A DNA stretch of 64,000 nucleotides from an uncultured Desulfobulbaceae bacterium (GCA_947259115.1 CAMYKS010000006.1:124001-188000), one strand, 5' to 3'; shown: positions 25,767 to 36,381, counted from the stretch's first letter. A program made the numbers and translations. The notes: generated from the sequence alone by a model not told the origin.

Positions 25767-25798
25767 GGAGGCCGGCCGGGGGAGAGTGGCCGGCCTCC
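25767..25798. terminator. 11-bp GC-rich hairpin downstream of the outer membrane protein gene
   Basis: GGAGGCCGGCC (25767-25777) and GGCCGGCCTCC (25788-25798) pair perfectly across a 10-base loop. No T-run follows on the minus strand. It probably marks the 3' end of the glnK-amtB-OMP transcript. Confidence 0.6.
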
Positions 25799-25846
25799 TT
25801 GCAGGGGGGAGAGGAGTTGAAACCCCATGCGACTGGTTAAAGGGTT

Positions 25847-26596
25847 TTAGAAAGCAATGCTAAGTGTTGCACCGCCATAAATGTAGTTGTCATCGTCATC
25901 GGCGCTGCCTGCCTTGATGTAATCTTCGGCATCACTGGACAGGGAGAAGGAGTAGTTAACCTCTGGAGTGAGGGAAAAGTACTTGCCCAAAGGAAAGGTC
26001 ATGCTGGCTGACACTACGCCGTTATGGAAGGCATCGTAGTCTTCACTGTCATCCAGGTAACTGACCAGGGCACCCAGGTCCAGAGTATAATTTTCAGCAA
26101 TCGTAAAGCTGTGGCTGATGTCAAAGGTGATGTAATAAGCACCTGAAAAGTAATCAACATCATAGTAGAATGCCAGGGTCGGGCTGAGCAGCATGTCATA
26201 GCTCAGGGTACCGTAGATCTCCTGGGTATCATCAGTCCCATCAAGTGCATAGTAAATATAGCCGGCCCCGTAGCCGAGTTTTTCATAGGCCCCGTCATAG
26301 GACAGGGTGATATCTGTTTCATTGTACTTCGTCGTGTCCTCAGCATAGTAATCGGTGTCAAGGTTGCCCCAGAGGTTCATGGCAAAGCCCTTATAGCCGA
26401 CCGTCATGGAGGGCTGGATGACCATGGAGTCGTCACTGAGTCCAAAACCGCGCCATATATAGGCTGAATAGAAGCTGACACTGGCTTCGGCTGAAGGAAC
26501 TTCTTCCTCGGCCATTGCAGCCGGAATACCGGCTGCCAATAGAAGTGCTGTGGCTGAAATTCCAGTAATTAGTTTTTTGGTTATGCTGTAATTCAT
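25847..26596 (-). CDS. Outer membrane protein, TIGR02001 type
   Basis: A 249-residue protein with a clear signal peptide (ending IPAAMAEEE) and a mature part of alternating aromatic and acidic strands. It starts ASVSFYSAYIWRGFGLSDDS, the conserved opening of the TIGR02001 family, and ends in GATLSIAF, a beta-barrel terminal aromatic. Function is not known. It is the last gene of a minus-strand run glnK-amtB-OMP, an association that suggests a role in uptake of ammonium or other nitrogen compounds across the outer membrane (inference). Confidence 0.8.
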   Translation of the reverse strand: MNYSITKKLITGISATALLLAAGIPAAMAEEEVPSAEASVSFYSAYIWRGFGLSDDSMVIQPSMTVGYKGFAMNLWGNLDTDYYAEDTTKYNETDITLSYDGAYEKLGYGAGYIYYALDGTDDTQEIYGTLSYDMLLSPTLAFYYDVDYFSGAYYITFDISHSFTIAENYTLDLGALVSYLDDSEDYDAFHNGVVSASMTFPLGKYFSLTPEVNYSFSLSSDAEDYIKAGSADDDDNYIYGGATLSIAF

Positions 26597-26670
26597 TTTT
26601 TAGTTCTCCTTAAGTTTATTGGTTTCTCTTATCTCTACTCATGCGTAAAATACGCCTTCCTAATAATTGA

Positions 26671-27966
26671 TTATTTGCTTGTGAATTCGGGGTATGCTTC
26701 AAGGCCGCACTCTGAGATGTCTACACCTTCGAGCTCTTCCTCTTCGCTGACACGGATACCTATGACTGCTTTAATAATGGTCCAGACTATCAAGCTTGTT
26801 CCGAATACCCAGGCAAAGATAACTCCTATACCGGTAAGCTGAGCCATTAGTGAACCTTCAGGATTGGTAAAGGCTACGGCAATCAAGCCCCAGATCCCGA
26901 CAACGCCGTGAACTGAGATGGCACCTACCGGGTCGTCAAGGTGCGCCTTATCAATAAAGACGATGGAGGGTACAACGATAAGGCCCCCAATCACACCCAC
27001 TAGGGTTGCAACCATTGGAGTCGGGGTCAGAGGTTCGGCAGTAATGGCAACAAGACCGGCTAGAGCACCGTTAAGAGCCATGGTGAGATCAGCCTTGCCG
27101 AACCAGAGCTGGGAGAGCAGCAGGGCAGCAACCAGACCACCTGCTGCAGCCATATTGGTGTTAACAAAAACCATGGAGACTGCATTGGCTTCAAGAATAT
27201 TGCTTATCTTGAGCTCAGAGCCCCCGTTGAAACCAAACCATCCCATCCAGAGGATAAAGGTTCCCAGAGTAGCGAGGGGCAGGTTGGAGCCTGGGATGGC
27301 TTTGACCTTTCCACCCTCATACTTGCCTTTCCGTGCCCCAAGAATCAGAACACCTGCAAGGGCAGCCGAGGCTCCACAGAGATGAACGACACCGGAACCG
27401 GCAAAGTCCAGGAAGCCAAGGCTGTCAAGAAAACCTCCGCCCCACTTCCAGTACCCTTCAACAGGGTAAATAAACCCGGTAAGGACGATGGCGAAAAGAA
27501 GAAAACTCCAGAGTTTCATTCTTTCGGCAACCGCACCTGATACAATAGACATAGCTGCGCCTACGAAAACGACCTGGAAGAAAAAGTCTGACATGGAGGA
27601 ATAATAGGTTTCGCCGCCGCTTTTCAACACTGCGTCTACAGCATTGTCGGCACCAAGCAAAAAACTGAAACCAGGAATAAAGCCATTGGGACCTCCACCG
27701 TACATAATGTTATATCCAACAAGCATGTACATGATACTGGCTATTGCGTATAAGGCAATATTTTTGGTTAAAATTTCAACAACATTCTTACTGCGAACAA
27801 GACCTGCCTCCAGCATAGCAAACCCACAAGCCATCCACATGACCAGAGCGCCGGACATGAGAAAGTAGAAGGTGTCAATAGAATAAGCCAGGTTAATGAG
27901 GGTGTCGCCCACACTTGGCTCCTCCACGGCCAGCGTCATTAATGATAAAATAGTTATGCGTTTCAT
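26671..27966 (-). CDS. amtB: Ammonium transporter AmtB (copy 1)
   Basis: A 431-residue channel-type transporter with about eleven helices. Diagnostic stretches are ACGFAMLEAGLVRSKN near the N-terminus, DFAGSGVVHLCGASAALAG with the first pore His, and DDPVGAISVHGVVGIWG with the second. It is 32 bases downstream of glnK, the standard pair in which GlnK plugs AmtB when nitrogen is plentiful. The sequence is distinct from copies 2 and 3. A palindrome TTACA-N4-TGTAA sits in the gap before it. Binding site AAAGGAG is good. Confidence 0.95.
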   Translation of the reverse strand: MKRITILSLMTLAVEEPSVGDTLINLAYSIDTFYFLMSGALVMWMACGFAMLEAGLVRSKNVVEILTKNIALYAIASIMYMLVGYNIMYGGGPNGFIPGFSFLLGADNAVDAVLKSGGETYYSSMSDFFFQVVFVGAAMSIVSGAVAERMKLWSFLLFAIVLTGFIYPVEGYWKWGGGFLDSLGFLDFAGSGVVHLCGASAALAGVLILGARKGKYEGGKVKAIPGSNLPLATLGTFILWMGWFGFNGGSELKISNILEANAVSMVFVNTNMAAAGGLVAALLLSQLWFGKADLTMALNGALAGLVAITAEPLTPTPMVATLVGVIGGLIVVPSIVFIDKAHLDDPVGAISVHGVVGIWGLIAVAFTNPEGSLMAQLTGIGVIFAWVFGTSLIVWTIIKAVIGIRVSEEEELEGVDISECGLEAYPEFTSK

Positions 27967-27983
27967 TATGGTTTCTCCTTTAA

Positions 27984-27997
27984 TTACAAAATTGTAA
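27984..27997. promoter_or_regulatory. TTACA-N4-TGTAA palindrome (perfect copy 1)
   Basis: TTACAAAATTGTAA lies between glnK and amtB copy 1. It is one of four perfect copies of this 14-bp palindrome around the amt/P-II genes, the others being 28564-28577, 28681-28694 and 30196-30209. Confidence 0.45.
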
Positions 27998-27998
27998 A

Positions 27999-28352
<354 letters not shown>

Positions 28353-28403
28353 TTATTTCATTATTGTAATATAAAAATTTCGCGTTTGGTTTGATGTCTA
28401 TTA

Positions 28404-28420
28404 TTCAACATCCGTGCCAG
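28404..28420 (-). promoter_or_regulatory. Sigma-54-type promoter of glnK-amtB-OMP, imperfect -12
   Basis: On the minus strand CTGGCAC, then five bases, then TTGAA. The -24 element and spacing are perfect, but the -12 element has A in place of the C of TTGC. It is 67 bases before the glnK start, as expected for NtrC- or NifA-type control. Confidence 0.5.
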
Positions 28421-28521
28421 AGAACAAAATAACCTTCCATTTTTATATGCAAATATTTGTTTTAATTAGTAATAAAATTTATTCGGCAGGGTCGGTGGGC
28501 TTATTTTGCAAACTGAATATA

Positions 28522-28726
28522 TTACAATTATGAAATAATTATTAATTAACTCAAGGCAATTTATTACAATAATGTAATTTATTTGCTTGGGTTTTGTCTG
28601 TAAAATTTACCTGAGCTAAGTCAGGTGGGAAGTGCCGACAAGGGGTTGGTGAAGCTTGGGGGGTATGCGAGTTTTTGTTGTTACATTTATGTAAAAAACA
28701 TATTAACACAAGTCACATTATTGTAA
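28522..28726. promoter_or_regulatory. Cluster of TTACA-N4-TGTAA palindromes between divergent amt operons
   Basis: Perfect copies are at 28564-28577 and 28681-28694; one-mismatch copies are at 28522-28535 and 28713-28726, and a further one at 28356-28369 lies closer to glnK. They sit about 75-280 bases upstream of the plus-strand sigma-54 promoter and up to about 310 bases upstream of the minus-strand one, the distance range of enhancer sites. The rest of 28338-28911 is very AT-rich with no gene. Confidence 0.5.
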
Positions 28727-28800
28727 TTTTTTGGTCTTGTCTGTTGGCTCTTGTTATTATTATTTCTTTTATATCAGGAATATATGGATAAATTTCTGTT

Positions 28801-28817
28801 TTGGCACAGCATTTGCT
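28801..28817 (+). promoter_or_regulatory. Sigma-54 promoter of amtB copy 2
   Basis: TTGGCAC-AGCAT-TTGCT is a consensus -24/-12 element with correct spacing, 95 bases before the ATG at 28912. Confidence 0.85.
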
Positions 28818-28911
28818 ATCCTCATTGTATTGTCATTCAATGATACAATTATGTTTTTCATTTTTTAAATGTCTCAATAATATAATCAATTGATAAGTGG
28901 AGGAAGTTTCA

Positions 28912-30126
28912 ATGAATAGCGGAGATACAGCCTTTATGCTTGTGGCCACAGCCCTGGTCATGTTCATGACCCCGGGCCTGGCCTTATTTTACGGAGGGCT
29001 TGTGCGGTCTAAAAATGTTTTATCAACTATAATGCAAAGTTTTATCTGCCTGGGGCTCATTTCATTAATCTGGGTATTTTATGGATATTCCCTTGCATTT
29101 GGTCCTGACATCGGAGGTTTTATCGGTAATCTAGACTTTGCCCTGTTAAAAGGTATCGGCTTAACCCCTGGGCCCTATTCTGACACCATACCGGATCTTC
29201 TTTTTGTGGCCTTCCAGATGATGTTCGCTATCATCACTCCGGCCCTGATTACCGGTGCATTTGCCGAGCGCATGAAATTTACGGCCTATATCCTGTTTGC
29301 TCTTATGTGGAGCACTCTTGTTTATCTTCCTGTTTGTCACTGGGTATGGGGGGGTGGCTGGATTGGTGCACATGGTGCCCTGGACTTTGCAGGCGGAACA
29401 GTTATCCATATAAACTCTGCAGCCGCAGCCCTTGTTGTTGCAATTGTAATCGGCAAACGTAAAGGATACGGCAAGGAGCCCTTTCATCCTCACAACCTGA
29501 CCATGACCATTTTAGGGGCTTCCATACTCTGGTTCGGCTGGTTCGGTTTTAATGCCGGGTCTGCACTTGCAGCTGGTGATATTGCAACGCTGGCTTTTTT
29601 TACAACCCAGGTAGCTGCAGGATCAGCTGCGCTGTCTTGGGTTGTTGCTGAATGGATGCTTCAGGGTAAGCCAACCACTCTAGGCGCGGCATCAGGTGCT
29701 GTTGCCGGACTTGTGGCTGTGACTCCGGCAGCTGGTTTTGTCGGTCCTGTTTCCGCAATAATTATTGGTCTGGTGGCAGGGGTTATTTGCTATCTGGCAG
29801 TTCTTCTTAAGAGTAAGCTGCGCTATGACGATGCTTTGGATGTTGTGGCGGTGCATGGAGTAGGTGGTCTGTGGGGAGCTTTGGCTACCGGCCTGTTGGC
29901 CAGCACTGCCTGGAACCCCGGTGGAGCCGACGGGCTGTTTTTCGGCAACCCCAAGCTTTTTGCTGTTCAGGCTTACGGTGCCTTTGCCACCATAATTTAC
30001 TCCATGATCGTTACCTTTATTATCCTTAAGGTGATAGGTGCAATTGTCGGTTTGCGCGTCGATGTTGAAGCAGAGGTTGGAGGGTTGGATCTGGCAGAGC
30101 ACAGTGAAGCCGGATACACAATGTAG
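28912..30126 (+). CDS. amtB: Ammonium transporter AmtB (copy 2)
   Basis: ATG 28912 follows GGAGGA closely, so I prefer it to GTG 28897; the product has 404 residues. It reads MTPGLALFYGGLVRSKN, then GAFAERMKFTAYILF, LDFAGGTVIHINSAAAALV and DVVAVHGVGGLWG, giving both pore histidines. It is much closer to copy 3 than to copy 1, so copies 2 and 3 look like a tandem duplication. A consensus sigma-54 promoter drives it. There is no P-II gene between it and copy 3. Confidence 0.95.
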   Translation: MNSGDTAFMLVATALVMFMTPGLALFYGGLVRSKNVLSTIMQSFICLGLISLIWVFYGYSLAFGPDIGGFIGNLDFALLKGIGLTPGPYSDTIPDLLFVAFQMMFAIITPALITGAFAERMKFTAYILFALMWSTLVYLPVCHWVWGGGWIGAHGALDFAGGTVIHINSAAAALVVAIVIGKRKGYGKEPFHPHNLTMTILGASILWFGWFGFNAGSALAAGDIATLAFFTTQVAAGSAALSWVVAEWMLQGKPTTLGAASGAVAGLVAVTPAAGFVGPVSAIIIGLVAGVICYLAVLLKSKLRYDDALDVVAVHGVGGLWGALATGLLASTAWNPGGADGLFFGNPKLFAVQAYGAFATIIYSMIVTFIILKVIGAIVGLRVDVEAEVGGLDLAEHSEAGYTM

Positions 30127-30195
30127 AAGGAATTTGCAAAAGCAGTAAACTGGCACAAAAATGTTAAACAATTTTGTGATAAAATTGCAGAGATC

Positions 30196-30209
30196 TTACA
30201 TGTATGTAA
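30196..30209. promoter_or_regulatory. TTACA-N4-TGTAA palindrome upstream of amtB copy 3
   Basis: TTACATGTATGTAA is a perfect palindrome 77 bases upstream of the sigma-54 promoter of amtB copy 3, repeating the arrangement in front of copy 2. Confidence 0.5.
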
Positions 30210-30285
30210 TATTTATAATGACGACAACGTGGTCTATTTGTAAACAAATCAAAACATAACAGGAGGTTATCAGCTGGCGTTTAAA

Positions 30286-30302
30286 CTGGCATTCATTTTG
30301 CT
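30286..30302 (+). promoter_or_regulatory. Sigma-54 promoter of amtB copy 3 - glnB - glnD - glnA
   Basis: CTGGCAT-TCATT-TTGCT has correct -24/-12 spacing, one base from consensus in the -24 box, 66 bases before the GTG start at 30368. Confidence 0.75.
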
Positions 30303-30367
30303 ATACCTGTTCCTATCAACCATGGTTGATAAATTAAATTTTTAAATTAAACAAGGAGAGGAGCAAA

Positions 30368-31588
30368 GTGATTGATACAGGGGATACGGCTTTTATTATA
30401 GCAGCAGCAGGACTGGTGTTGCTCATGACACCCGGGCTGGCCCTTTTTTACGGGGGCATGGTGCGGAGCAAAAATATACTGGGCACGATTCTTCAGAGCT
30501 TTATCATGATATCGGTGATTAGCCTGGAATGGGTCTATATCGGGTACAGCATGTCATTTGGCCCGGATATCGGGGGTTTTATCGGAGATCTTTCCTGGTT
30601 TGCTCTTAATGGTGTGACCTCTGAGCCAAGTGCAAACTATGCAACGACTATCCCCCAGAATGTCTTTATGATCTACCAGTGCATGTTTGCCATTATCACC
30701 CCGGCATTAATCACCGGTGCTTTTGCAGAAAGGATGCGCTTTGGACCGTTTCTTGTTTTCAGTCTGCTTTGGACTGTGCTTGTATACAACCCTGTCTGTC
30801 ACTGGATATGGGGTTCCGGCGGCTGGTTGGGCGCCAAAGGTGTACTTGATTTTGCCGGCGGTCTCGTTGTGCACCTGACCTCAGGTGCTGCAGCTTTGGC
30901 AGCTGCAATCATTCTTGGCCCGCGGAAAGGATATGGAAAGGATAGTTTTATGCCGCATAATCTACCCATGACCCTTATTGGTACAGGTCTTCTCTGGTTT
31001 GGCTGGTTTGGATTTAACGGTGGCTCTGCCCTCGCCGCTGATGGAATAGCTGCAAGCGCCCTTGTTGCAACCCACCTTGGTGGAATGGCCGGAATGGCCA
31101 TGTGGACCTTTGTAGAATGGCTGCATCGCGGTAAGCCGACAACACTGGGAGCCGCTTCCGGTGCAATTGCCGGGCTGGCAACAATTACCCCTGCGGCAGG
31201 CTTTGTGGGGCCCAATGCTGCCATATTGATAGGATTACTTGCCGGCGCCGGTTGTTATTACGGGGTTACCCTGAAAGGACGTTTCGGATATGACGACAGC
31301 CTTGATGTTGTCGGTATCCATGGCCTTGGTGGTATTATTGGTACCATCTGCCTGGGTGTTTTTGCCTCAACAGCTATTAATCCAGGAGGGGCTGACGGGT
31401 TGCTTGCCGGTAATCCCGCTTTCCTGGGCACCCAGATGTTTGGGGTACTTGTAGTCGGTATTTATGCTTTTGGTTTAAGCTGGGTACTGCTCAAGGCTGT
31501 TGATGCGGTAATGGGACTGAGGCTGGAACTGGATTCTGAAATAAGCGGGCTTGACTTAAGTGAACATAGCGAAACAGCATATAGCTAG
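30368..31588 (+). CDS. amtB: Ammonium transporter AmtB (copy 3)
   Basis: A 406-residue transporter starting at GTG with AAGGAGAGGAG just upstream. It carries MTPGLALFYGGMVRSKN, GAFAERMRFGPFLVF, LDFAGGLVVHLTSGAAALA and DVVGIHGLGGIIG with both pore histidines. It is a close paralogue of copy 2 and lies 43 bases upstream of a P-II gene, so it forms its own transporter/P-II pair. The promoter and operator pattern is repeated from copy 2. Confidence 0.95.
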   Translation: MIDTGDTAFIIAAAGLVLLMTPGLALFYGGMVRSKNILGTILQSFIMISVISLEWVYIGYSMSFGPDIGGFIGDLSWFALNGVTSEPSANYATTIPQNVFMIYQCMFAIITPALITGAFAERMRFGPFLVFSLLWTVLVYNPVCHWIWGSGGWLGAKGVLDFAGGLVVHLTSGAAALAAAIILGPRKGYGKDSFMPHNLPMTLIGTGLLWFGWFGFNGGSALAADGIAASALVATHLGGMAGMAMWTFVEWLHRGKPTTLGAASGAIAGLATITPAAGFVGPNAAILIGLLAGAGCYYGVTLKGRFGYDDSLDVVGIHGLGGIIGTICLGVFASTAINPGGADGLLAGNPAFLGTQMFGVLVVGIYAFGLSWVLLKAVDAVMGLRLELDSEISGLDLSEHSETAYS

Positions 31589-31616
31589 AGAGAAGATTTT
31601 TAGGAGTGCAAATTAA

Positions 31617-31970
<354 letters not shown>

Positions 31971-31979
31971 CAAAATTGT

Positions 31980-34619
31980 ATGGCACATGCTTTACACAAA
32001 ACCCCTCTGTCCAAAATGCAATTGAACGTGGAAATTATCGGTCAATCATCAATGTTGCACAAGCAAGATGATCAGCAAAAGATTTACGGGCTGCGCGCCA
32101 GGCGGGAAGCACTTGATGTTCTGTGGAAACAGGGTATCAGCGGCCATGCATTGCTGAAGCAGCACACCGAATTCATTGATCACCATATCATGAAGAGTTT
32201 TGATCAATGTACGGAATCGGGTCATGGCTTTGCAGTGGTTGCCCTGGGCGGATATGGCAGGAAAGAACTTTTCCCTTTTTCTGATATTGACCTGATGGTG
32301 TTATATGAGCGCAAGGCAAAAAAGAACCTGCAGAAGGTTGTTGATGCCATACTTTATCCCCTGTGGGATGCCGGCCTGGAGGTCGGCCACGCTGTCCGCA
32401 CCGTAAAAAACTGTCTGACTGATGCAAAAACTGACTTTTTTTTCCAGGTTGCCATGCTTGATGCCAGGCTCCTGGCCGGCTCGCAGCCGTTATTTGATTC
32501 GCTTATTAAAAAATACACCCAAAAATTTGTCGAAGGGCACCGGCCGGAATTTCTGCAGGAGATGCTTCAATATCGGACAAAACGGCACACCGATTACGGT
32601 AACCATACCTATCTGCTTGAGCCGCATATCAAGGAAAGCGGCGGCGGCTTCCGGGATTTTCAGGCCATGATGTGGACTGCCCAGTTTATTTTTGGATTAC
32701 ATGGACTTGAAGATCTGCAGCAAGCAGGCATTTTGACCAGGGAAGAGTTGCAAAGCCTGGAAGATGCGCATGATTATCTGGTGCGTATTCGCAACCGTCT
32801 GCATTATGTGTGCGGCCGCAAAAATGACCAGCTTTTCTTTGAACACCAGGAAGAAATGGCCCAGGCATTTGGTTTTAAAAATGACAAATCCAGGTTGGCG
32901 GTTGAATACTTCATGCGCGAGGTATATGGTCATTTTCAGGCAATCCGTGTAGGCACAGACCTCTTTTTTGAGCACGTCACCGAGGTGCTCGGCCATACAC
33001 CATCAGTCAGGGGCAATAAGGAGCTTGAACCAGGCATTGAGGTTCGGCATGGCAGGATCCATTTGACCACGCCGAAACTATTGGAGAGCAAGCCCATGCT
33101 CCTGATGCGGCTGTTTGCGCAGTCGGCCAGAGTTAATGTGCCGATCCATCACCGGACCCAGAAAACGGTAAGTTCGAATCTTGACCTGATAACCGAAAAA
33201 CAGCGGCATTCCAGACGCACGGCCAATTCTTTCCTGGCGCTCCTGGCAGATTCCAGTAATCCCCTTCTGGGACTGTCTGCCATGCTGGAAACAGGAATGC
33301 TGACTGCCTATATACCAGAATTTGCCAAGGTGGAATCCCTTGCCCAGCATGATATTTACCACGTTTATACTGTTGATCGGCATCTTTTGCAGGTCATTGC
33401 CGAGTTGCAGAAACTGCGGCAGGAAGAGAGCGCTATTTTCAGCGTTATAGAGGCTAAGCATATTCTATTACTCGCCGGCCTGCTGCATGATATAGGCAAG
33501 GGCTTTGGCTCAGGCCACGCAGAAAGAGGTGCAGATCTGGCCCGCATCATTGGCGGCAGGATGGGGCTGACTGATGATGAGCTGGACAGCCTCGCTTTCC
33601 TGATTCGCAACCATCTCTTTCTTTCACACACCGCTCTGCGCCGAGACCTGGAGGATGAGGAATTCATCATACGCTGTGCTGAAAGGATTCAGACACCGGA
33701 ACGGCTGGCCATGCTCTACCTCCTCACCACCGCAGATGCAAGGGCAACAGGGCCATCGGTATGGAACGAGTGGAAGGCTGCCTTGCTCCAGGAACTATAT
33801 TTGAAAATTGCCTTACTGCTCGAAAGAAACGATCTCTCTACAAAAGACAAGGGCAAGGGTAAAGAGTTGGGTGCCAGATGGATGCAGGAGAAGGTCAGTG
33901 AGCTACTGCCGGAAAACTCTGACATGGACCTTGACCTGTTGCCAGAAGACTATCTGCTGAACTTTGCACCGGAGATTATTATTGAACATATTGAACAAAG
34001 CCAGCGGCTGGCCGAAAAAGATGTATTGCTTTTTCACGAAGAGCGCCAGGAATCATGGTCGCTGCTGCTGGTTACCAGAGACAAACCAGGGCTTTTAGCC
34101 AAGATATTCGGGGTTTTGGCATTGCATAACCTGAATGTTCTGGCAGCCCAGATATTTACCTGGGGTAATGGCACGGTGGTTGATACCATTGAAGTGAGTT
34201 CCGCTATTTCGCAAAACTATCAGGATCAGGACTGGCAGGGCCTGGAACAGGACCTTGAAATGGCGGTCAACCAGCGCCTCGGCCTGGAGCACAGGCTGCA
34301 CAAAAAACTGGCGCCATTAAGAAAAACAATTGGTGGAACCGAGAAAAGGCTGGATGCCAAAATTGAAATAGATAACCAGTCTTCTGAAATATATTCAATT
34401 ATTGAGACATACGGGCATGACCGGGTCGGCATGCTGTACGCGGTCACCAGGATACTTTCTGATTTTGGCATAAATATTTTTCGTGCCAGGATCGGCTCCC
34501 GGGCAGACCAGGTTGTTGATGTATTTTACGTTTTGGACTATGACGGCAAAAAGATTAAAGACAGGGAGTTCCAAAAGGAACTCCGGCAGGGTCTGCTTTT
34601 TGCCGTTGCAGATGAATAG
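31980..34619 (+). CDS. glnD: [Protein-PII] uridylyltransferase / uridylyl-removing enzyme GlnD
   Basis: An 879-residue nitrogen sensor that uridylylates P-II when glutamine is low and removes UMP when it is high. The N-terminal nucleotidyltransferase has ALGGYGRKELFPFSDIDLMV. The central HD domain (uridylyl-removing) shows LLHDIGKGFGSGHAERGA. Two C-terminal ACT domains, the glutamine sensors, begin near LLVTRDKPGLLAKIFGVLA and YGHDRVGMLYAVTRILSDF. Full length. It follows glnB directly and precedes glnA, so the sensor, its target and the assimilatory enzyme form one unit. Confidence 0.95.
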   Translation: MAHALHKTPLSKMQLNVEIIGQSSMLHKQDDQQKIYGLRARREALDVLWKQGISGHALLKQHTEFIDHHIMKSFDQCTESGHGFAVVALGGYGRKELFPFSDIDLMVLYERKAKKNLQKVVDAILYPLWDAGLEVGHAVRTVKNCLTDAKTDFFFQVAMLDARLLAGSQPLFDSLIKKYTQKFVEGHRPEFLQEMLQYRTKRHTDYGNHTYLLEPHIKESGGGFRDFQAMMWTAQFIFGLHGLEDLQQAGILTREELQSLEDAHDYLVRIRNRLHYVCGRKNDQLFFEHQEEMAQAFGFKNDKSRLAVEYFMREVYGHFQAIRVGTDLFFEHVTEVLGHTPSVRGNKELEPGIEVRHGRIHLTTPKLLESKPMLLMRLFAQSARVNVPIHHRTQKTVSSNLDLITEKQRHSRRTANSFLALLADSSNPLLGLSAMLETGMLTAYIPEFAKVESLAQHDIYHVYTVDRHLLQVIAELQKLRQEESAIFSVIEAKHILLLAGLLHDIGKGFGSGHAERGADLARIIGGRMGLTDDELDSLAFLIRNHLFLSHTALRRDLEDEEFIIRCAERIQTPERLAMLYLLTTADARATGPSVWNEWKAALLQELYLKIALLLERNDLSTKDKGKGKELGARWMQEKVSELLPENSDMDLDLLPEDYLLNFAPEIIIEHIEQSQRLAEKDVLLFHEERQESWSLLLVTRDKPGLLAKIFGVLALHNLNVLAAQIFTWGNGTVVDTIEVSSAISQNYQDQDWQGLEQDLEMAVNQRLGLEHRLHKKLAPLRKTIGGTEKRLDAKIEIDNQSSEIYSIIETYGHDRVGMLYAVTRILSDFGINIFRARIGSRADQVVDVFYVLDYDGKKIKDREFQKELRQGLLFAVADE

Positions 34620-34708
34620 GTAACGAGGCAGGCACAGGAATTTGAACTTATGTAACAGGTTTTCCTGTTTCTAATGCAAACAAATAACCAACAATTAAGG
34701 AGAACAAA

Positions 34709-36037
34709 ATGACCAGAAACCAGATTATGAAAATCATTAAGGACCAGAATGTCCAGTTTTTCAGATTGCAGTTCATTGACATCAATGGCTTTATGAAAAA
34801 CGTAGCCATTCCGAAAAGCCAGATCGATAAAGCCCTGGACGGCAAAATCATGTTTGACGGCTCTTCAATTGACGGCTTTGTCCGCATTAACGAGTCTGAC
34901 ATGTACCTGAAGCCTGACTTTAACACCTTTGTCGTGCTGCCCTGGAGAACTAAGGATGGTGTATCTGCTGCCAGGATTATATGTGATGTATATAAATCCG
35001 ACGGAACACCTTTTGAAGGATGTCCACGTGTGAACCTGAGGCGGGTGCTTGATGATGCCAAAAAAATGGGATTTACCATGAATGTCGGCACCGAAGCAGA
35101 GTTTTTCCTGTTCAAGCGTGATGAAAATGGTGATGCCACCACAGAAACCCATGATACAGCAGGATATTTTACAGTTGATACCGATGATGAAGGAATTGAC
35201 TGCCGCCGTGATATTATCTTGATTCTTGAGCAGATGGGCTATGAAATTGAGGCTTCCCATCATGAGGTTGCCGAGGGCCAGCATGAGATCAACTTCAAGT
35301 ATGCTGATGCAATGACTGCTGCGGATAATACAGCGACCTTTAAATGGGTTGTAAAAACCATTGCCAAGAAATACGGACTGCATGCGACATTCATGCCCAA
35401 ACCTGTTTTTGGTATCAACGGTTCCGGCATGCACACCAACCAGTCCCTTTTCGACCTGAAGGGCAATAATGTCTTCTTTGACACAAAGGATAAGCTGCAG
35501 CTCAGCAAAACTGCCTACCAGTACATTGCTGGTGTAACAAAGAATGCCCGCGCTTTTTCAGCTGTTACCAATCCTTTGGTAAACTCCTACAAACGTCTGG
35601 TGCCTGGCTATGAGGCCCCGGTCTATGTCGCGTGGTCAGCTTCCAACCGTTCAGCCCTTATGAGAATTCCCGCATCCAGAGGATTGGGAACCAGGGTTGA
35701 GGTGCGCTGCCCGGATCCAACCTGTAATCCCTATCTGGCCTTTGCCATGATGCTGACCGCCGGTCTTGACGGCGTGAAGAATAAGCTGACACCTCCTCCG
35801 TCCACGGATGTCAATATCTACGATATGACCCCGAACCAGATGAAGAGAGCGAAAATCGCCAATATGCCGGCATCCCTGCTGGAAGCAATTGCAGAGTTTA
35901 AGAAAAGCAAGATTGCAAAAGAGGCACTCGGAGATCATATTTTTGAGAAATATGTTGAAAGCAAGGAAAAAGAATGGGACAGCTTCAGGATTGCTGTTAC
36001 CGATTGGGAGATTGAAAATTATCTGAAAGTGTACTAA
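34709..36037 (+). CDS. glnA: Glutamine synthetase type I (GSI-alpha like)
   Basis: A 442-residue enzyme that makes glutamine from glutamate, ammonia and ATP. The early loop [11 protein letters not shown], active-site [19 protein letters not shown] and RVEVRCPDP are intact. Length and the C-terminal stretch NIYDMTPNQ followed by MPASLLEAI fit the GSI-alpha group, which lacks the 25-residue insertion of GSI-beta and is not known to be adenylylated. Control would then be by expression or effectors rather than GlnE. Binding site AAGGAG is strong. It ends the nitrogen operon. Confidence 0.95.
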   Translation: MTRNQIMKIIKDQNVQFFRLQFIDINGFMKNVAIPKSQIDKALDGKIMFDGSSIDGFVRINESDMYLKPDFNTFVVLPWRTKDGVSAARIICDVYKSDGTPFEGCPRVNLRRVLDDAKKMGFTMNVGTEAEFFLFKRDENGDATTETHDTAGYFTVDTDDEGIDCRRDIILILEQMGYEIEASHHEVAEGQHEINFKYADAMTAADNTATFKWVVKTIAKKYGLHATFMPKPVFGINGSGMHTNQSLFDLKGNNVFFDTKDKLQLSKTAYQYIAGVTKNARAFSAVTNPLVNSYKRLVPGYEAPVYVAWSASNRSALMRIPASRGLGTRVEVRCPDPTCNPYLAFAMMLTAGLDGVKNKLTPPPSTDVNIYDMTPNQMKRAKIANMPASLLEAIAEFKKSKIAKEALGDHIFEKYVESKEKEWDSFRIAVTDWEIENYLKVY

Positions 36038-36148
36038 CCCGCATTTTTCAGGAGTCGAGACGCCGGATAGACAAAGTGTAAGTCGTTTGAGCTATACTTT
36101 AGTATGCGAAACGGATCACACTGCGGTCTATACGGATGTATTGACTTG

Positions 36149-36293
36149 CCCGAAGGGTGAACAGTTTTGAAAAAAATCTATTCAGTCACCTGGTACAAAC
36201 TGTAACCGGGCAAATCTACTGTAAAAAATAAATTTAAATCATAAAAACAGATACTTAAATTAATTTTTCAAAACTGTTCATGAAATATTCGGG
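36149..36293. repeat. Inverted-repeat element, MITE-like
   Basis: TGAACAGTTTTGAAAAA (36158-36174) is the exact reverse complement of 36264-36280, and both ends are preceded (outside) by CCCGAA. The right end is identical over 31 bases to 17424-17454 on the other strand. The interior has no gene. It lies just after glnA. The rest of the 36038-36381 gap holds a 12-mer ATACGGATGTAT (36130-36141), also seen at 59529-59540, and the terminator. Confidence 0.75.
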
Positions 36294-36323
36294 CTAATAA
36301 ATTAATTTGCTTATAACTAATAA

Positions 36324-36360
36324 CAAAAGGCCCGGGGAATTTAGCTCCTCGGGCCTTTTG
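36324..36360. terminator. Bidirectional intrinsic terminator between glnA and nifA-like gene
   Basis: CAAAAGGCCCG (36324-36334) pairs with CGGGCCTTTTG (36350-36360), giving T-rich ends on both strands. It serves the convergent glnA and nifA-like genes. Confidence 0.85.
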
Positions 36361-36381
36361 CTATTGATTTTCAATATTAAA

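Noticed and set aside
34630..34650. Sigma-54-like element before glnA (AGGCAC-AGGAA-TTTGA)
   Set aside because: Both boxes depart from consensus and the -12 lacks GC at the right position.
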